This document shows positions 34,027 through 42,927 of a stretch of 64,000 bases of DNA, one piece after another; position 1 is the stretch's first letter, and every line of letters starts with the position of its first letter. The notes beneath the pieces are model-generated. The model searched no databases, was not told where the DNA came from, and saw nothing but the letters and a program-made list of their open reading frames with translations. Source of the stretch: Onstottus_B arcticum. GTDB lineage: Bacteria > Acidobacteriota > Blastocatellia > UBA7656. Location: positions 96,437-160,436 of the forward strand of contig JBBPIE010000014.1 in assembly GCA_038040485.1 (NCBI GenBank). Direction: 5' to 3'. Position numbers and translations under genes: made by a program.

Positions 34027-35151
34027 TCACACAGACTGAAGTCTATGCTCCTTCGCCGACCACTCCTTTAGTCTGACCGTGATGAGACCTGCCAGTTGCT
34101 CTCCCCCGTTCACCGCGTTCGCGGCGTCCAGTCCAAGCTCGCGCTTCACATACTCAGCGCCCATCGCCGAGTCAGTCACCGGGCCCGATACAACATCGAT
34201 CTTCATCCCGCGAGCCGCGAGCAACTCGCGTCCGCCCCACGCGCCCACAAAATCGTTAGCACAAAACACCAGCGCCGCAGTGGCCCCCATAATCTCGGCG
34301 TCGCCGAAGATCGTGTCCACGCCGTACCCGCCGAGCAGACCGTCGCCCAGTTCGATCACGATGCAATCGGGCTCGGACTCGGCAAGCTTCGAGATCACTC
34401 CCTTCGCGACCGGCGAAAGGTCCGCAAGCCCAACCGTCGACGGGAGCCCGCAATCCAAAAAGCTCATCGTCTTTATCGCGCCGTGGTCTTCCATGTTCAG
34501 CGTGTCTCGCAAGCACGCAACGCCCGAAAGCTTCGCCGCCGCGACGCGATGACCCGCCCGCGTGAGGTGCTTGATGATCTCGGTCGCCGCATACGTCTTG
34601 CCCGAATTCATGCACGTGCCCGCAACCAGGACAAGAGGCGCGGTGACTTCCAGCGTATCGAGCATCGGTACTGCGTTCTCGTCGATGTTCAAGATTCGTC
34701 CGTCGCTCACCGGCATCCCGATGACTTCGACTTCGATCGCATTGTTCAAGCTGTGATGGTGCCCGAGACACGTTCCTATCAGCCCGCCCAGGTTGAGCAG
34801 GTGAAGCCGGTCGCCGGCCTTGACGCTTTCAGGCACATCTCCGACAAAGCCCCTGAGCGCGCGACGATAACCGAGCACACCCGCGATGATGTCGCCGGGA
34901 TTGATCTTGGCCATTCGGCCGGTCACCAGCTCGAGCGTGTTATAGGTCGCGTTGTCGGTCAGCGTGCGGACTACGATCACGTTGCCTGCGCGAGCTTCGC
35001 ACGTTGTCGTGATTTCGAGTTCGTGCAGCAACCCAAGGTTGACCGTCGATGAAGCGATCTTATCAACGCGCACGAGGCGAAGCTCGGCGCCGGGTGTTTG
35101 ATTGGAGACCAGAAGCTTCGACGTATTGAGTCCGGTTGTGTATGCGTTCAA
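34027..35151 (-). CDS. P-loop protein of unknown function inside the arginine operon
   Basis: I do not recognise this 374-residue protein. An N-terminal region of about 165 residues is rich in beta-strands (VIVVRTLTDNATYNTLELVTGRM, VKAGDRLHLLNLGG) and contains GHHHS near 130. It is followed by a P-loop domain with Walker A GTCMNSGKT (178-186), a probable switch region (LNMEDHGAIK) and a strand ending IELGDGLLGGYG. The latter layout resembles dethiobiotin-synthetase-like and DUF1611-like ATPases; this is pattern resemblance only. The start is TTG 35151 with AAGGAGG six bases upstream. It lies between argG and argC on the same strand, so a role tied to acylglutamate or arginine metabolism is inferred. 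Confidence 0.8.
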   Translation of the reverse strand: MNAYTTGLNTSKLLVSNQTPGAELRLVRVDKIASSTVNLGLLHELEITTTCEARAGNVIVVRTLTDNATYNTLELVTGRMAKINPGDIIAGVLGYRRALRGFVGDVPESVKAGDRLHLLNLGGLIGTCLGHHHSLNNAIEVEVIGMPVSDGRILNIDENAVPMLDTLEVTAPLVLVAGTCMNSGKTYAATEIIKHLTRAGHRVAAAKLSGVACLRDTLNMEDHGAIKTMSFLDCGLPSTVGLADLSPVAKGVISKLAESEPDCIVIELGDGLLGGYGVDTIFGDAEIMGATAALVFCANDFVGAWGGRELLAARGMKIDVVSGPVTDSAMGAEYVKRELGLDAANAVNGGEQLAGLITVRLKEWSAKEHRLQSV

Positions 35152-35195
35152 TTCAAGCCTCCTTCGCGGTTCGGCGTGAGTATCTTGCGGTCCGC

Positions 35196-35366
35196 AATCC
35201 CAGAGGGATTGAATGTTTGTAGTAACGAATCGCGCGGCGCGGCTGACTCCGTAGGAGTCAAATGTTCCGCGGAATTACCATTGACCGAACCACCTGAACA
35301 TTTCACTCCTACGGAGTGAGCACCTTACTGCCCTCGTTACTATAAACATTTCACTCCTACGGAGTG
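35196..35366. repeat. ACTCCGTAGGAGT-type repeats between argG and P-loop gene
   Basis: GACTCCGTAGGAGTCAAATG at 35245 is inverted relative to two copies of AACATTTCACTCCTACGGAG at 35297-35318 and 35345-35366. A related AGGGATTGAATGTTTGTAGT lies at 35203. GTTACTA/TAGTAAC boxes lie beside the outer copies, which end 15 bases from the argG stop. Confidence 0.88.
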
Positions 35367-35380
35367 CTAAGGCCGCCCAT

Positions 35381-36613
35381 CTACTCCTTCTCTTTTGTCA
35401 TCTTTCGCATTCTCAAACGTAGCGCGTTGAGCTTGATGAAACCCTCGGCGTCGCGCTGGTTGTACACCGTGTCACGCTCGAAAGTCGCAAACGCTTCAGA
35501 GTAAAGCGAGCACGGCGAGCGCCGCCCCACAACCGAGCAGTTTCCTTTGTAGAGCTTCAAACGCGCCGTGCCCGTCACGTTCTTCTGTGTTTCATCAATC
35601 AACGCGCGGATTGCCTCAAACTCCGGCGTGTACCAGAAGCCGTAATAGATCATCTCGGCGATGCGCGAGTTCAGCGAATCTTTCAAATGCGCGACTTCTC
35701 GATCGAGCGTGAGCGACTCGACCGCTCGATGCGCGGCTTGCAGAATCGTAACGCCGGGAGTCTCGTAGACGCCGCGCGACTTCATCCCGACGAACCGATT
35801 CTCAACTAAGTCGATCCGCCCGATACCGTGCTCGCCGCCGATTCGGTTCACGCGGTCCAGCAAATTCGCGGGCGACAAGTTCTCTCCGTCCACGGCTACC
35901 GGCACTCCGGCTTCGAAAAAGATCTCGATGTACTGAGCCTTGTCGGGCGCCGTTTCGGGCGAGCGAGTGAGGAGAAAAATGTCGGGCGGCGGTTCGGCCC
36001 ACGGGTCTTCAAGTATCCCGCCCTCGTAGCTGACGTGCATCAGGTTGCGGTCCATCGAGTACGGCTTTTCCCTGGTGGCCGTGATCGGAATCTTGAACTG
36101 CTCGGCATAAGCAATCAAATCGGACCGCGACTTGAAGGACCACTCCCGCCAGGGCGCGATCACCTTGATGTTCGGTTCGAGCGCGTAGTAGGTCAGCTCG
36201 AAGCGAACCTGGTCGTTTCCCTTTCCGGTAGCTCCGTGCGCGACTGCGCGCGCACCTTCCTTGCGAGCGATCTCGATCTGCTTCTTCGCGATCAACGGTC
36301 GTGCCAGAGAAGTGCCCATCAGATACACGCCTTCGTACACCGCGTTGGCTTTCAAAGCCGTAAACACAAAGTCACGCACAAACTCTTCGCGCAGGTCTTC
36401 GATGTAGAGCTTCGAGGCCCCGGTCGCGAAAGCTTTCTCTTCGAGGCCGCCAAGTTCTTCAGCCTGGCCCACGTCGGCCGCAAAGCAGATGACCTCCGCG
36501 TCATAAGTTTCCTTCAGCCACCTGAGAATGACCGACGTGTCGAGCCCGCCTGAATACGCGAGCACAACCTTGTCAATTTTTTCCGATCCGGATTGCATCA
36601 ATGAGTTCTCCAA
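35381..36613 (-). CDS. argG: Argininosuccinate synthase
   Basis: ArgG joins citrulline and aspartate with ATP. The 410-residue protein has the N-type ATP-pyrophosphatase loop VLAYSGGLDTSVIL, then AHGATGKGNDQVRFEL and the later KYVIAPWREW-like IKVIAPWREW and EGGILEDPW. An in-frame ATG 15 bases later (36598) is an alternative start. It begins four bases after argR, so the two are co-transcribed. Confidence 0.97.
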   Translation of the reverse strand: MENSLMQSGSEKIDKVVLAYSGGLDTSVILRWLKETYDAEVICFAADVGQAEELGGLEEKAFATGASKLYIEDLREEFVRDFVFTALKANAVYEGVYLMGTSLARPLIAKKQIEIARKEGARAVAHGATGKGNDQVRFELTYYALEPNIKVIAPWREWSFKSRSDLIAYAEQFKIPITATREKPYSMDRNLMHVSYEGGILEDPWAEPPPDIFLLTRSPETAPDKAQYIEIFFEAGVPVAVDGENLSPANLLDRVNRIGGEHGIGRIDLVENRFVGMKSRGVYETPGVTILQAAHRAVESLTLDREVAHLKDSLNSRIAEMIYYGFWYTPEFEAIRALIDETQKNVTGTARLKLYKGNCSVVGRRSPCSLYSEAFATFERDTVYNQRDAEGFIKLNALRLRMRKMTKEKE

Positions 36614-36617
36614 TATC

Positions 36618-37100
36618 TCAACGTGTCCAAACCGCGCGAGCGGTCGATCGGTTGCGCCGCGTGCGCGAGCCTGGCCGGCGGGCCGCGGGCGCCGCGAACA
36701 GTTCGACCAGTTTCTTCAACACCGTCTTCTGCGCGGCCGCGTTCTTGACCGCGATCAGAATCGTGTCGTCTCCGGCCACCGTTCCAACTATTCCGTCTAT
36801 CTTCGCGCGGTCGATGGTCAGCGCCGCCGGCTGAGCAAGCCCGACCTCAGTCTTAACGACAATCAAGTTATCGCCGGCGGTATCGACTTCGGTTACCGGC
36901 CCGCCCGCGTCAAGCGCCCCCTGGGGCGCGGCGTAGTAGCCCTTCACCTTGGTCAGCCCTAGCTTCTCGATGTCGCGCGAAACGCTCGACTGGGTCGCTG
37001 CGATCCCCCGCCGCGCAAGCTCCGCCGCAAGCGCCTGCTGTGTCGCGATCCGTTTCGAGCTGACGATATCGAGTATGTGCTGTTGCTTCGTTTGATTCAT
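36618..37100 (-). CDS. argR: Arginine repressor
   Basis: The 160-residue ArgR controls arginine genes in response to arginine. The N-terminal winged helix (HILDIVSSKRIATQQALAAELARRG then ATQSSVSRDIEKLGLTKVKG) carries the SSVSRD recognition helix, and the C-terminal hexamerisation domain has GTVAGDDTILIAV, with the arginine-contacting D-D. The C-terminus is extended by about 20 basic residues (PAARRPGSRTRRNRS). It is first in the leftward arg series, with a dyad upstream that may be its operator. Confidence 0.93.
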   Translation of the reverse strand: MNQTKQQHILDIVSSKRIATQQALAAELARRGIAATQSSVSRDIEKLGLTKVKGYYAAPQGALDAGGPVTEVDTAGDNLIVVKTEVGLAQPAALTIDRAKIDGIVGTVAGDDTILIAVKNAAAQKTVLKKLVELFAAPAARRPGSRTRRNRSTARAVWTR

Positions 37101-37130
37101 AGTTTAAGCATAAGTTATCGAGTATGCGCT

Positions 37131-37156
37131 GATTATGTTGAAAATCACGCATAATC
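37131..37156 (-). promoter_or_regulatory. Candidate ArgR operator/promoter dyad
   Basis: GATTATG and CATAATC form a perfect seven-base inverted repeat with a 12-base spacer, 31 bases upstream of the argR start. The surrounding 60 bases are the most AT-rich in this neighbourhood and hold further TATGC/GCATA words (37107, 37124). This fits an autoregulated arg promoter, but the ARG box of this lineage is not known to me. Confidence 0.4.
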
Positions 37157-37257
37157 TAGCACAAGGGTTTGAGTATGGTCAAACCAGTTTTGTTGTCCGA
37201 CCCGGGCGGGGTTTTTGATATACTTCCGCGGCGAACGAGAAACTCGAGGTAGTGACT

Positions 37258-37734
37258 ATGAAGCAATCGGTGATGCTGGCCCAGTTGAACGAGCAGGTGG
37301 AGTATCTGCGCGGGTTGCTCGCCGGGCTCGAAGAGTGGCAGCTCGCCAGACCCCCGGCCCCCGGCAAGATGTCCCTCAAGCAGACCGCGGTGCATCTCGC
37401 GCACACCAACGAATTCTTTGCCGAACGTGTCGAGCAGATGCTGGAGCTTGACGAGCCGCCGATCAGGATCATCGATGCGGCTCTCGAAGACCTGGAGTCA
37501 TACAAGACAGTCGATCTCGAGAAGGTCGCGGAAGAGTTCGCTCGAGGGCGCAAGCGATTGATCGAAAGGCTTGGCAAGTTGTACCCTCAAGACTGGGCGA
37601 GGCGCGGCAATCATCCGGAGTATCAAAACTACGATGTGCAGATGGCGGTAGAGCATCTGCTGCTCCACGAAGCTCACCACCTGTACGGCATGGAGCAGTT
37701 GCGCGCCGCTCTCGATAGATGGGATCAGCGCTGA
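37258..37734 (+). CDS. DinB-family protein
   Basis: The 158-residue four-helix protein fits the DinB/YfiT metal-binding superfamily. Helix 1 is MLAQLNEQVEYLRGLLAGL, then a first metal histidine in SLKQTAVHLAHTNEFF, and the C-terminal pair in VEHLLLHEAHHLYGMEQLR. It may act as a thiol transferase or hydrolase; the substrate is unknown. ATG 37258 has GAGGT eight bases upstream. It is divergent from argR. Confidence 0.82.
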   Translation: MKQSVMLAQLNEQVEYLRGLLAGLEEWQLARPPAPGKMSLKQTAVHLAHTNEFFAERVEQMLELDEPPIRIIDAALEDLESYKTVDLEKVAEEFARGRKRLIERLGKLYPQDWARRGNHPEYQNYDVQMAVEHLLLHEAHHLYGMEQLRAALDRWDQR

Positions 37735-37834
37735 GTTACGATCGTGGTTTCGCCTGATTGGTTGGTTCTCGCGTCTGCGAGGAGAAGAAACTTCCTTGCC
37801 GCTTACGCCTGACGTTTGCGTTCGCCTGAAGCCC

Positions 37835-38011
37835 TTAAAATCCCTTGTCTCGAAAGGCCAATAGATAGATCGCTGCGCCGACGATCGGGAAGAGCAGTAT
37901 CAGTATCAGCAACACTGCCTTGCTGGTTGTGTCGCGGTTTGACTTCAGCACATCGCTGATTGCGAATATGTCGAGGATGATCGCCACCGCGGTCCAAAGT
38001 GTAAAAAACAT
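37835..38011 (-). CDS. PLDc_N-domain two-helix membrane protein
   Basis: The 58-residue protein has two transmembrane helices (LWTAVAIILDIFAISDVLK and AVLLILILLFPIVGAAIYLL) separated by a short charged loop. This matches the stand-alone phospholipase D N-terminal-type domain. ATG 38011 (MFFTLW) is chosen because the 23 upstream codons are hydrophilic and unsupported; an AAGGAGAC ribosome-binding site precedes it. Function unknown. Confidence 0.75.
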   Translation of the reverse strand: MFFTLWTAVAIILDIFAISDVLKSNRDTTSKAVLLILILLFPIVGAAIYLLAFRDKGF

Positions 38012-38265
38012 GACTTCAGTCTCCTTTCGATTGCGCTTGAGCTTGCCTGAAGTTACGAGGTCGTCTGACTGAAAGTTCAACTTTAGCCCAATATAACTAC
38101 ACCTTCAAAAATCATCCCCGCTACTCTGCGGCGAGCCTTTGCCGCTTCCGCATTTCTTATGCTCGCGTCGCTGATGACTCTGCCGGGCGCCCTTCCTAAC
38201 GCGACCGCCGGCCGAGCAAGACCGTGCAAAGTAACATTAGACTACGGCGTAAGGGGATTGACGCT

Positions 38266-41200
38266 TTACTTGAACTTCATTGACGGATCGCCAAACAGAA
38301 CCCACGTGCGTCGGACATCGATATCACCAATTGCCTTTTTGGCTTTCACCGCCGCCTCGCCGAGGGTCAGGACTTTGCCGGTAATCGGGTCACCATTGAA
38401 GATCAGACGGTAGAACTCCTGGTTGGTGAGCGCCTGGTCAAATGGTCCGCACTGACCCGTTGAAGCCCACACCACCGCCGCTCCTCCGTTGGGCGTTTTC
38501 AGCACGGCTTCAGCAAGGCTCGGGAGAAACGGGTCGTTGAAGTAACCATTCAAACACGTCATCAGCACGAACAGCGACAGGTGTCTGTCGTTGGTCAACG
38601 ATGGCGCGTCACCGTTTTGTAGGATGTTACCGCGCCATTGATCGACGTTTCCGTGGCCCGTGTAGTTCACGATGCGCCGGCCCTGGTTGATCGCCGCCAA
38701 TATCTGACTCTTCGCGATCGAGTCATTGCCGATCTGGCCGCGGTTCACTATCTCGGCTTTGACGCTGGCGGGCAACAGTGGAAGCAATTCGTTGCTCGCG
38801 CCTTCGAAGTCATAAATGTCAGGCGTGTCGGCCACTAACAGAACAGAGTCGGCTCTCGTCGACTTCTCGTATAAAAACACCTTCTGCACAAGCAAAGCAG
38901 TCTCTTGCGCGGTTCGCACCGGGAAGCGCCCCATCGCAATCTCGGGAATTCCGTCCAGGTCAAAGTCCGCGAACCAGTCGTCGGACGATGTCTCCATGAA
39001 AACAGTGTCGATCAGCTTCGACGGGACGAAATCGATGTCGCCACCGCCCAGGTAGTTCCTCGCGTCCCAGCTCGCGTCGCCGGCCAGCAGCACGAAGCGG
39101 GGCTTCTTCTTCCAGGTCGTCGTAGTGTACTGCAGGAAGTCCTTCAGCGCTTGCGGTGTGCGGTGGCCAAAGCTGAACTCGTCGTACACGTCCTCGATGT
39201 CGACGACGGAGACCGAAAGTCCCTGGCTCTGGCGATACTGCTTAAGCGGATCCATGCTGCTCAGGAAGGCCGCGTATCCAACTATCACAAGGTCCGCCCC
39301 CCGCGAAGGAACGCGCCAGCTCGAGATCTGATTGGGCTTGAGGCTCGCCGGGCTCTTAATCTGGTCGCTCGACAGCGCAAGCAAGGTTCGCGGCCCCGTC
39401 CCCGGCACCGTCAACGCAACACTAAAGTCCGCACCGCCGCTGACCGCTCCGCTCAACTCCTGAACCGAGCCGGGTTCCGTGACATCAAACACGCGTATCT
39501 GTGAGTTGGTGAATCCGCCAATGCTCAACGGCTGCCCGCCCTGCGCTGTCAGGCTAAGCCTGTTTCCGTCCGCGTTGAACGTGTGACGGTAGGTGATGCG
39601 AACATAGTCAACCAGGTTCACATCGCTTGCACCGTTCTGCCTTATCAACGTGACGACGTTCGCGCCTTCAACCAGCATCGAGTGCGCGACCGGGAAGCTA
39701 AGCGTGCCTTCGTCCAGATAGTCGAAGTTCACCTGTCCGAGGAAGACGCCATTCAAAAGCACGCTGACGGTGTGAGATACAAAAGTGACGCCCTGAATCG
39801 CGACCGCGACGATCGCGTTTTCACTCGAGGCGGTGTCCACGTGCTCCAGCGTGAGCGTTTCGTTCGCCGGACTGCCCGCGATAACCGAGCCAAAGAAGTT
39901 TTCCTCATCTCCGTTCAACAGAGCCGAAAAGTAAATTATGCGTCGCTTGCTCTCCACCGTATAAGCGAAGCTCCCGGACGGAGATCCGCTTCCGCTTGCT
40001 GAGATCTGGCCGATTCGAAGTCCCGGCAGTGTTCCGGCAACAAGCCAGTAAACTCGCGTATCTGTCGAAGTCACATCCAAGCCGATGCCGTAGAATTCCA
40101 CCCAATCCGAAGCGTCGAAAGAGCCGTCGCCTTCGCCTGCAACCGTGATTGCCTGCTGCTGTCCGTCCACATAAAGCTGAAGGAGGTGCGGGTCAACGCT
40201 TGGAGTTAAGCCGGCTGCAACGAGCTGCGGTTGAGTGACTCGATAGATCCCTTCCTGCTTGACGGCAATCTTCACGGCTGGCTGCGAAGCAAGATTCGTG
40301 AGAGGAAACACCGGCGCGGAAACGCTTTGAGGCAGGCTCGCCGTTCGCCCGACGGGTCTAGTTACGCCGTCCTGTCCGCGCGGGTTCCCGATGGCGCTGA
40401 GCGTCGCTGCGAGACTCTCGGACGGCGGTGGGCCTCCGACCATCTCGAAACCAACGGGCCCGTGCCATTTGCTCTCGCCGTGCAAGTCTACTTCTTCAAG
40501 AAAGTAAGTGGTCCCCTTTCCGGCTTTCGCGCTATCCCACCAACCGTAAGTCCTCCCTGTGCTGAGCGGGGCTACCTGGCCGGTCCTCAAAGCCGAGCCG
40601 GCGACGATTTCAGAATTCAGTTTGATCCGCTTGCCTCGGTCATCGCGATAGAGGTTGAACCCTAGATTGTCAATCTCTCTTGAAGTCTCCCACTGCAGGA
40701 ACTGACCGCGATCATACCCCTTGACCACAAACGTCGTGAGGTCGGCCTGAGTTGGACTGGCCGCAACCTTTGCCCACCATGTCGCCCAACGCCCGGATCC
40801 GTCACCACATCCCCCCGACGACGTGGCGGCGTATTCTTGTATGGTCCACATATCGAAATCGTTGACCGGGTCCACACAAGTATTACTGTAGTCGCCCCAT
40901 CGATTGTGTCCGCCGCCAAAGGTCTTCACGTAGCAGCTCTCTCCCGCTTTGAACACTCTGTCATCCCGGAGTGTCCCCAACGGATCGGAGTGCGCTCGGA
41001 AGGAATAGTTCGCGCTGGGAACCTGAGTCGCGGAGAATCGCGAGTACCCGATCAGCACGTCGTTGTCTTTGTTGACTGCGATGCTTGGGTAAGCGTACGA
41101 CTTAGCGCCCGTGGGATCATCGATGCGACCCATCTGCGTGACTGCACCTGCGGTCGTAAGCTGCCACCATTGCACGGACGAGCGATTCGGAGACCCACCA

Positions 41201-42468
41201 GCAGGAAGCAATATCTGCTGACATCCCCAGATCGCGCCGTTTCTGAAAACAACTGAACGCCAGCGAGGCTCGTCGTGAGCAACATTCGCAGCGCCCAGTT
41301 GAGGCAGCATATCCGGATCGGCTTGCGAGCCGAACGTCCAGCCTCCCAGTGTACTGACGACGGCAGGCCCAATGTTCATCGCCTCCGATCCGACCGGACC
41401 GGTGAGCGTATAGATCCGAGCAGTGCCGCTCGAACTGGTGTCGTGATTGACGAAGTATTCAGTCTCGGTCGTGTTGTCCATTGTCACCGCGGGCTGAATA
41501 GTGCCGCCGTCGTTGAGCGGGCGGTCAAAAAACTTAAAGGTCCCAACTGGCGTTGTGTTCGCGTAGAGATTCGATTTGACGCAGACCAGGGTTCTTGCGT
41601 TAGAGAAGGGTCCGCCCAACACGGGATACATATTCACGCTTACCACAATCCAGTTCTTGTTGAACCCCATGCTTGGGAAGTCCGCCCACTTTGTGTTCGC
41701 GGAATCTACGTCGAGCTTGAACAAGTTCCAGGTCCCAGTCGGGTTGTTTGTCTGAGACACCGCTACACATATTGCAGAGTTGGCCGTGAAGTAGTCGACA
41801 ATGATCGTTTGCATCCACCGATTGCTGAACGGATCGTAAAGCACTCTTGGGTCGCTGATCGTCCCAATTCCCAGCGGCGACCAGAAAGCGAACGTGGAGA
41901 GAGTGGAGATCACCGCTCCGCTCTTGTTCTGGATCAGCATCTGTGGGTTGAGAGCGGTCATCAGATGATTAGGGCCAGCCGCCCCGTGAACGTCAGGGGG
42001 TATGAAAGTGGTGTCGTCGATAAGCCCCTGGAATTGCGCAAGCGGAGACGGCGACGGAACCGAAGGGGCGGGCGGCAAAAGCTTCGGCTCAACGGCCGGC
42101 GGACCCGATCCTTCCATCTTCCCGTGCGTCTCCGGTACTGGTTCCACTTCGTGCCGTTTGGGCAGCTTCGGGACCGGCGGGTTCGTAGCTTCACGAGCGG
42201 CCAGCTCCAGGAAATTCACAACCGCGGTTTTCGTCGGCGATACGACTGAGCCCGGAATTTGTACGGGTGGTTTTACTTCCTGAAGACCGTTGCCTTTCTG
42301 CGAACTGGCGTCGGCGCTCGCCCAAGGCCTTATGCAGAGCGTAAGACAAAGCGCTGAGGCAAGCGCGATCGCCCCGAACAGAGTCATCCGGCGGAAGCGA
42401 GATGAGGACAGGTTGCGAACCGATCCCGTGAGGGCGTCGTCGTTCGTCGATGTGTTGGCCTTTACCAC
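38266..42468 (-). CDS. PorU/gingipain-like C25 peptidase, membrane-anchored
   Basis: The 1400-residue protein has an N-terminal transmembrane anchor or uncleaved signal (about 30-50) and a proline-rich linker. A propeller-like segment follows, with repeated FSNRWMQTIIVDYFT-style motifs. A FlgD-ish/PorU-type beta region comes next (KIAVKQEGIYRVTQPQLVAAG and onward). The C-terminal C25 caspase-fold domain is from about 1060. The catalytic pair is His1272 (NYTGHGN) and Cys1305 (MTCLNGYF). It ends abruptly in DPSMKFK with no T9SS sorting domain. The start is GTG 42468 with AGGAAG seven bases upstream. A second paralogue lies at 45910. A surface protein-processing role is inferred. Confidence 0.88.
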   Translation of the reverse strand: MVKANTSTNDDALTGSVRNLSSSRFRRMTLFGAIALASALCLTLCIRPWASADASSQKGNGLQEVKPPVQIPGSVVSPTKTAVVNFLELAAREATNPPVPKLPKRHEVEPVPETHGKMEGSGPPAVEPKLLPPAPSVPSPSPLAQFQGLIDDTTFIPPDVHGAAGPNHLMTALNPQMLIQNKSGAVISTLSTFAFWSPLGIGTISDPRVLYDPFSNRWMQTIIVDYFTANSAICVAVSQTNNPTGTWNLFKLDVDSANTKWADFPSMGFNKNWIVVSVNMYPVLGGPFSNARTLVCVKSNLYANTTPVGTFKFFDRPLNDGGTIQPAVTMDNTTETEYFVNHDTSSSGTARIYTLTGPVGSEAMNIGPAVVSTLGGWTFGSQADPDMLPQLGAANVAHDEPRWRSVVFRNGAIWGCQQILLPAGGSPNRSSVQWWQLTTAGAVTQMGRIDDPTGAKSYAYPSIAVNKDNDVLIGYSRFSATQVPSANYSFRAHSDPLGTLRDDRVFKAGESCYVKTFGGGHNRWGDYSNTCVDPVNDFDMWTIQEYAATSSGGCGDGSGRWATWWAKVAASPTQADLTTFVVKGYDRGQFLQWETSREIDNLGFNLYRDDRGKRIKLNSEIVAGSALRTGQVAPLSTGRTYGWWDSAKAGKGTTYFLEEVDLHGESKWHGPVGFEMVGGPPPSESLAATLSAIGNPRGQDGVTRPVGRTASLPQSVSAPVFPLTNLASQPAVKIAVKQEGIYRVTQPQLVAAGLTPSVDPHLLQLYVDGQQQAITVAGEGDGSFDASDWVEFYGIGLDVTSTDTRVYWLVAGTLPGLRIGQISASGSGSPSGSFAYTVESKRRIIYFSALLNGDEENFFGSVIAGSPANETLTLEHVDTASSENAIVAVAIQGVTFVSHTVSVLLNGVFLGQVNFDYLDEGTLSFPVAHSMLVEGANVVTLIRQNGASDVNLVDYVRITYRHTFNADGNRLSLTAQGGQPLSIGGFTNSQIRVFDVTEPGSVQELSGAVSGGADFSVALTVPGTGPRTLLALSSDQIKSPASLKPNQISSWRVPSRGADLVIVGYAAFLSSMDPLKQYRQSQGLSVSVVDIEDVYDEFSFGHRTPQALKDFLQYTTTTWKKKPRFVLLAGDASWDARNYLGGGDIDFVPSKLIDTVFMETSSDDWFADFDLDGIPEIAMGRFPVRTAQETALLVQKVFLYEKSTRADSVLLVADTPDIYDFEGASNELLPLLPASVKAEIVNRGQIGNDSIAKSQILAAINQGRRIVNYTGHGNVDQWRGNILQNGDAPSLTNDRHLSLFVLMTCLNGYFNDPFLPSLAEAVLKTPNGGAAVVWASTGQCGPFDQALTNQEFYRLIFNGDPITGKVLTLGEAAVKAKKAIGDIDVRRTWVLFGDPSMKFK

Positions 42469-42927
42469 TAGTAACTTCCTAACCTAACTCGCTCCGCAGT
42501 TGAATCATCGAACGACTTGCCTGACTCCAGTCGCAATCTCGACAATGCTCCCGCGAGTTCGATACTTACTGCGCCGCGTTCAGCGTTTTGAACGGCTTTA
42601 GGAACAGGTTCTCAAGGTCCTAGCCGGCTGGCCCGCCGCGCCGGAAGATCGACTCTCCCATCTCTGAGCGCCGGGCATTAATGACGCCGCCATTCTATGA
42701 AGAAAGGCCAAACAGTGTCAACGAGGGCGATGGGTCAGCTTTTGAGTCCCTGGGAGCGCAGGCATCCCTGCCTGCAAGCTTTCGCACAACGCCAAGTAGC
42801 AGGCACGGATAACTGCGCTCCCAGGGAAGTTACGGTTGAGCTTGCTCCGTCTGCCGCCTAAGGGTGAGAGGCAAGCTTAAGCGATGCGAGAAGGTCGTTT
42901 CACGACCGCTGCGAGAGGCGTGGGGAC
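42469..42927. other. Intergenic region upstream of C25 peptidase gene
   Basis: About 460 bases between the GtrA-like gene and the C25 gene. Apart from the REP-like hairpin at 42749-42825, I see no coding sequence. The stretch next to the C25 gene should hold its promoter. Confidence 0.55.
42749..42825. repeat. REP-like repeat, GGGAGCGCGGGCG family (diverged copy)
   Basis: CCTGGGAGCGCAGGCATCCC at 42749 faces TGCGCTCCCAGG ending at 42825. Arms are shorter and less perfect than at 1801. Confidence 0.85.

Noticed and set aside
34096..35052. A 318-codon plus-strand frame opposite the P-loop gene
   Set aside because: Composition is RHRRD-rich with no domain, while the minus strand has a strong ribosome-binding site and a Walker motif.
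41275..42249. A 324-codon plus-strand frame opposite the C25 gene
   Set aside because: It is antisense to a continuous 1400-residue reading frame with domains; arginine-rich composition and no motif.
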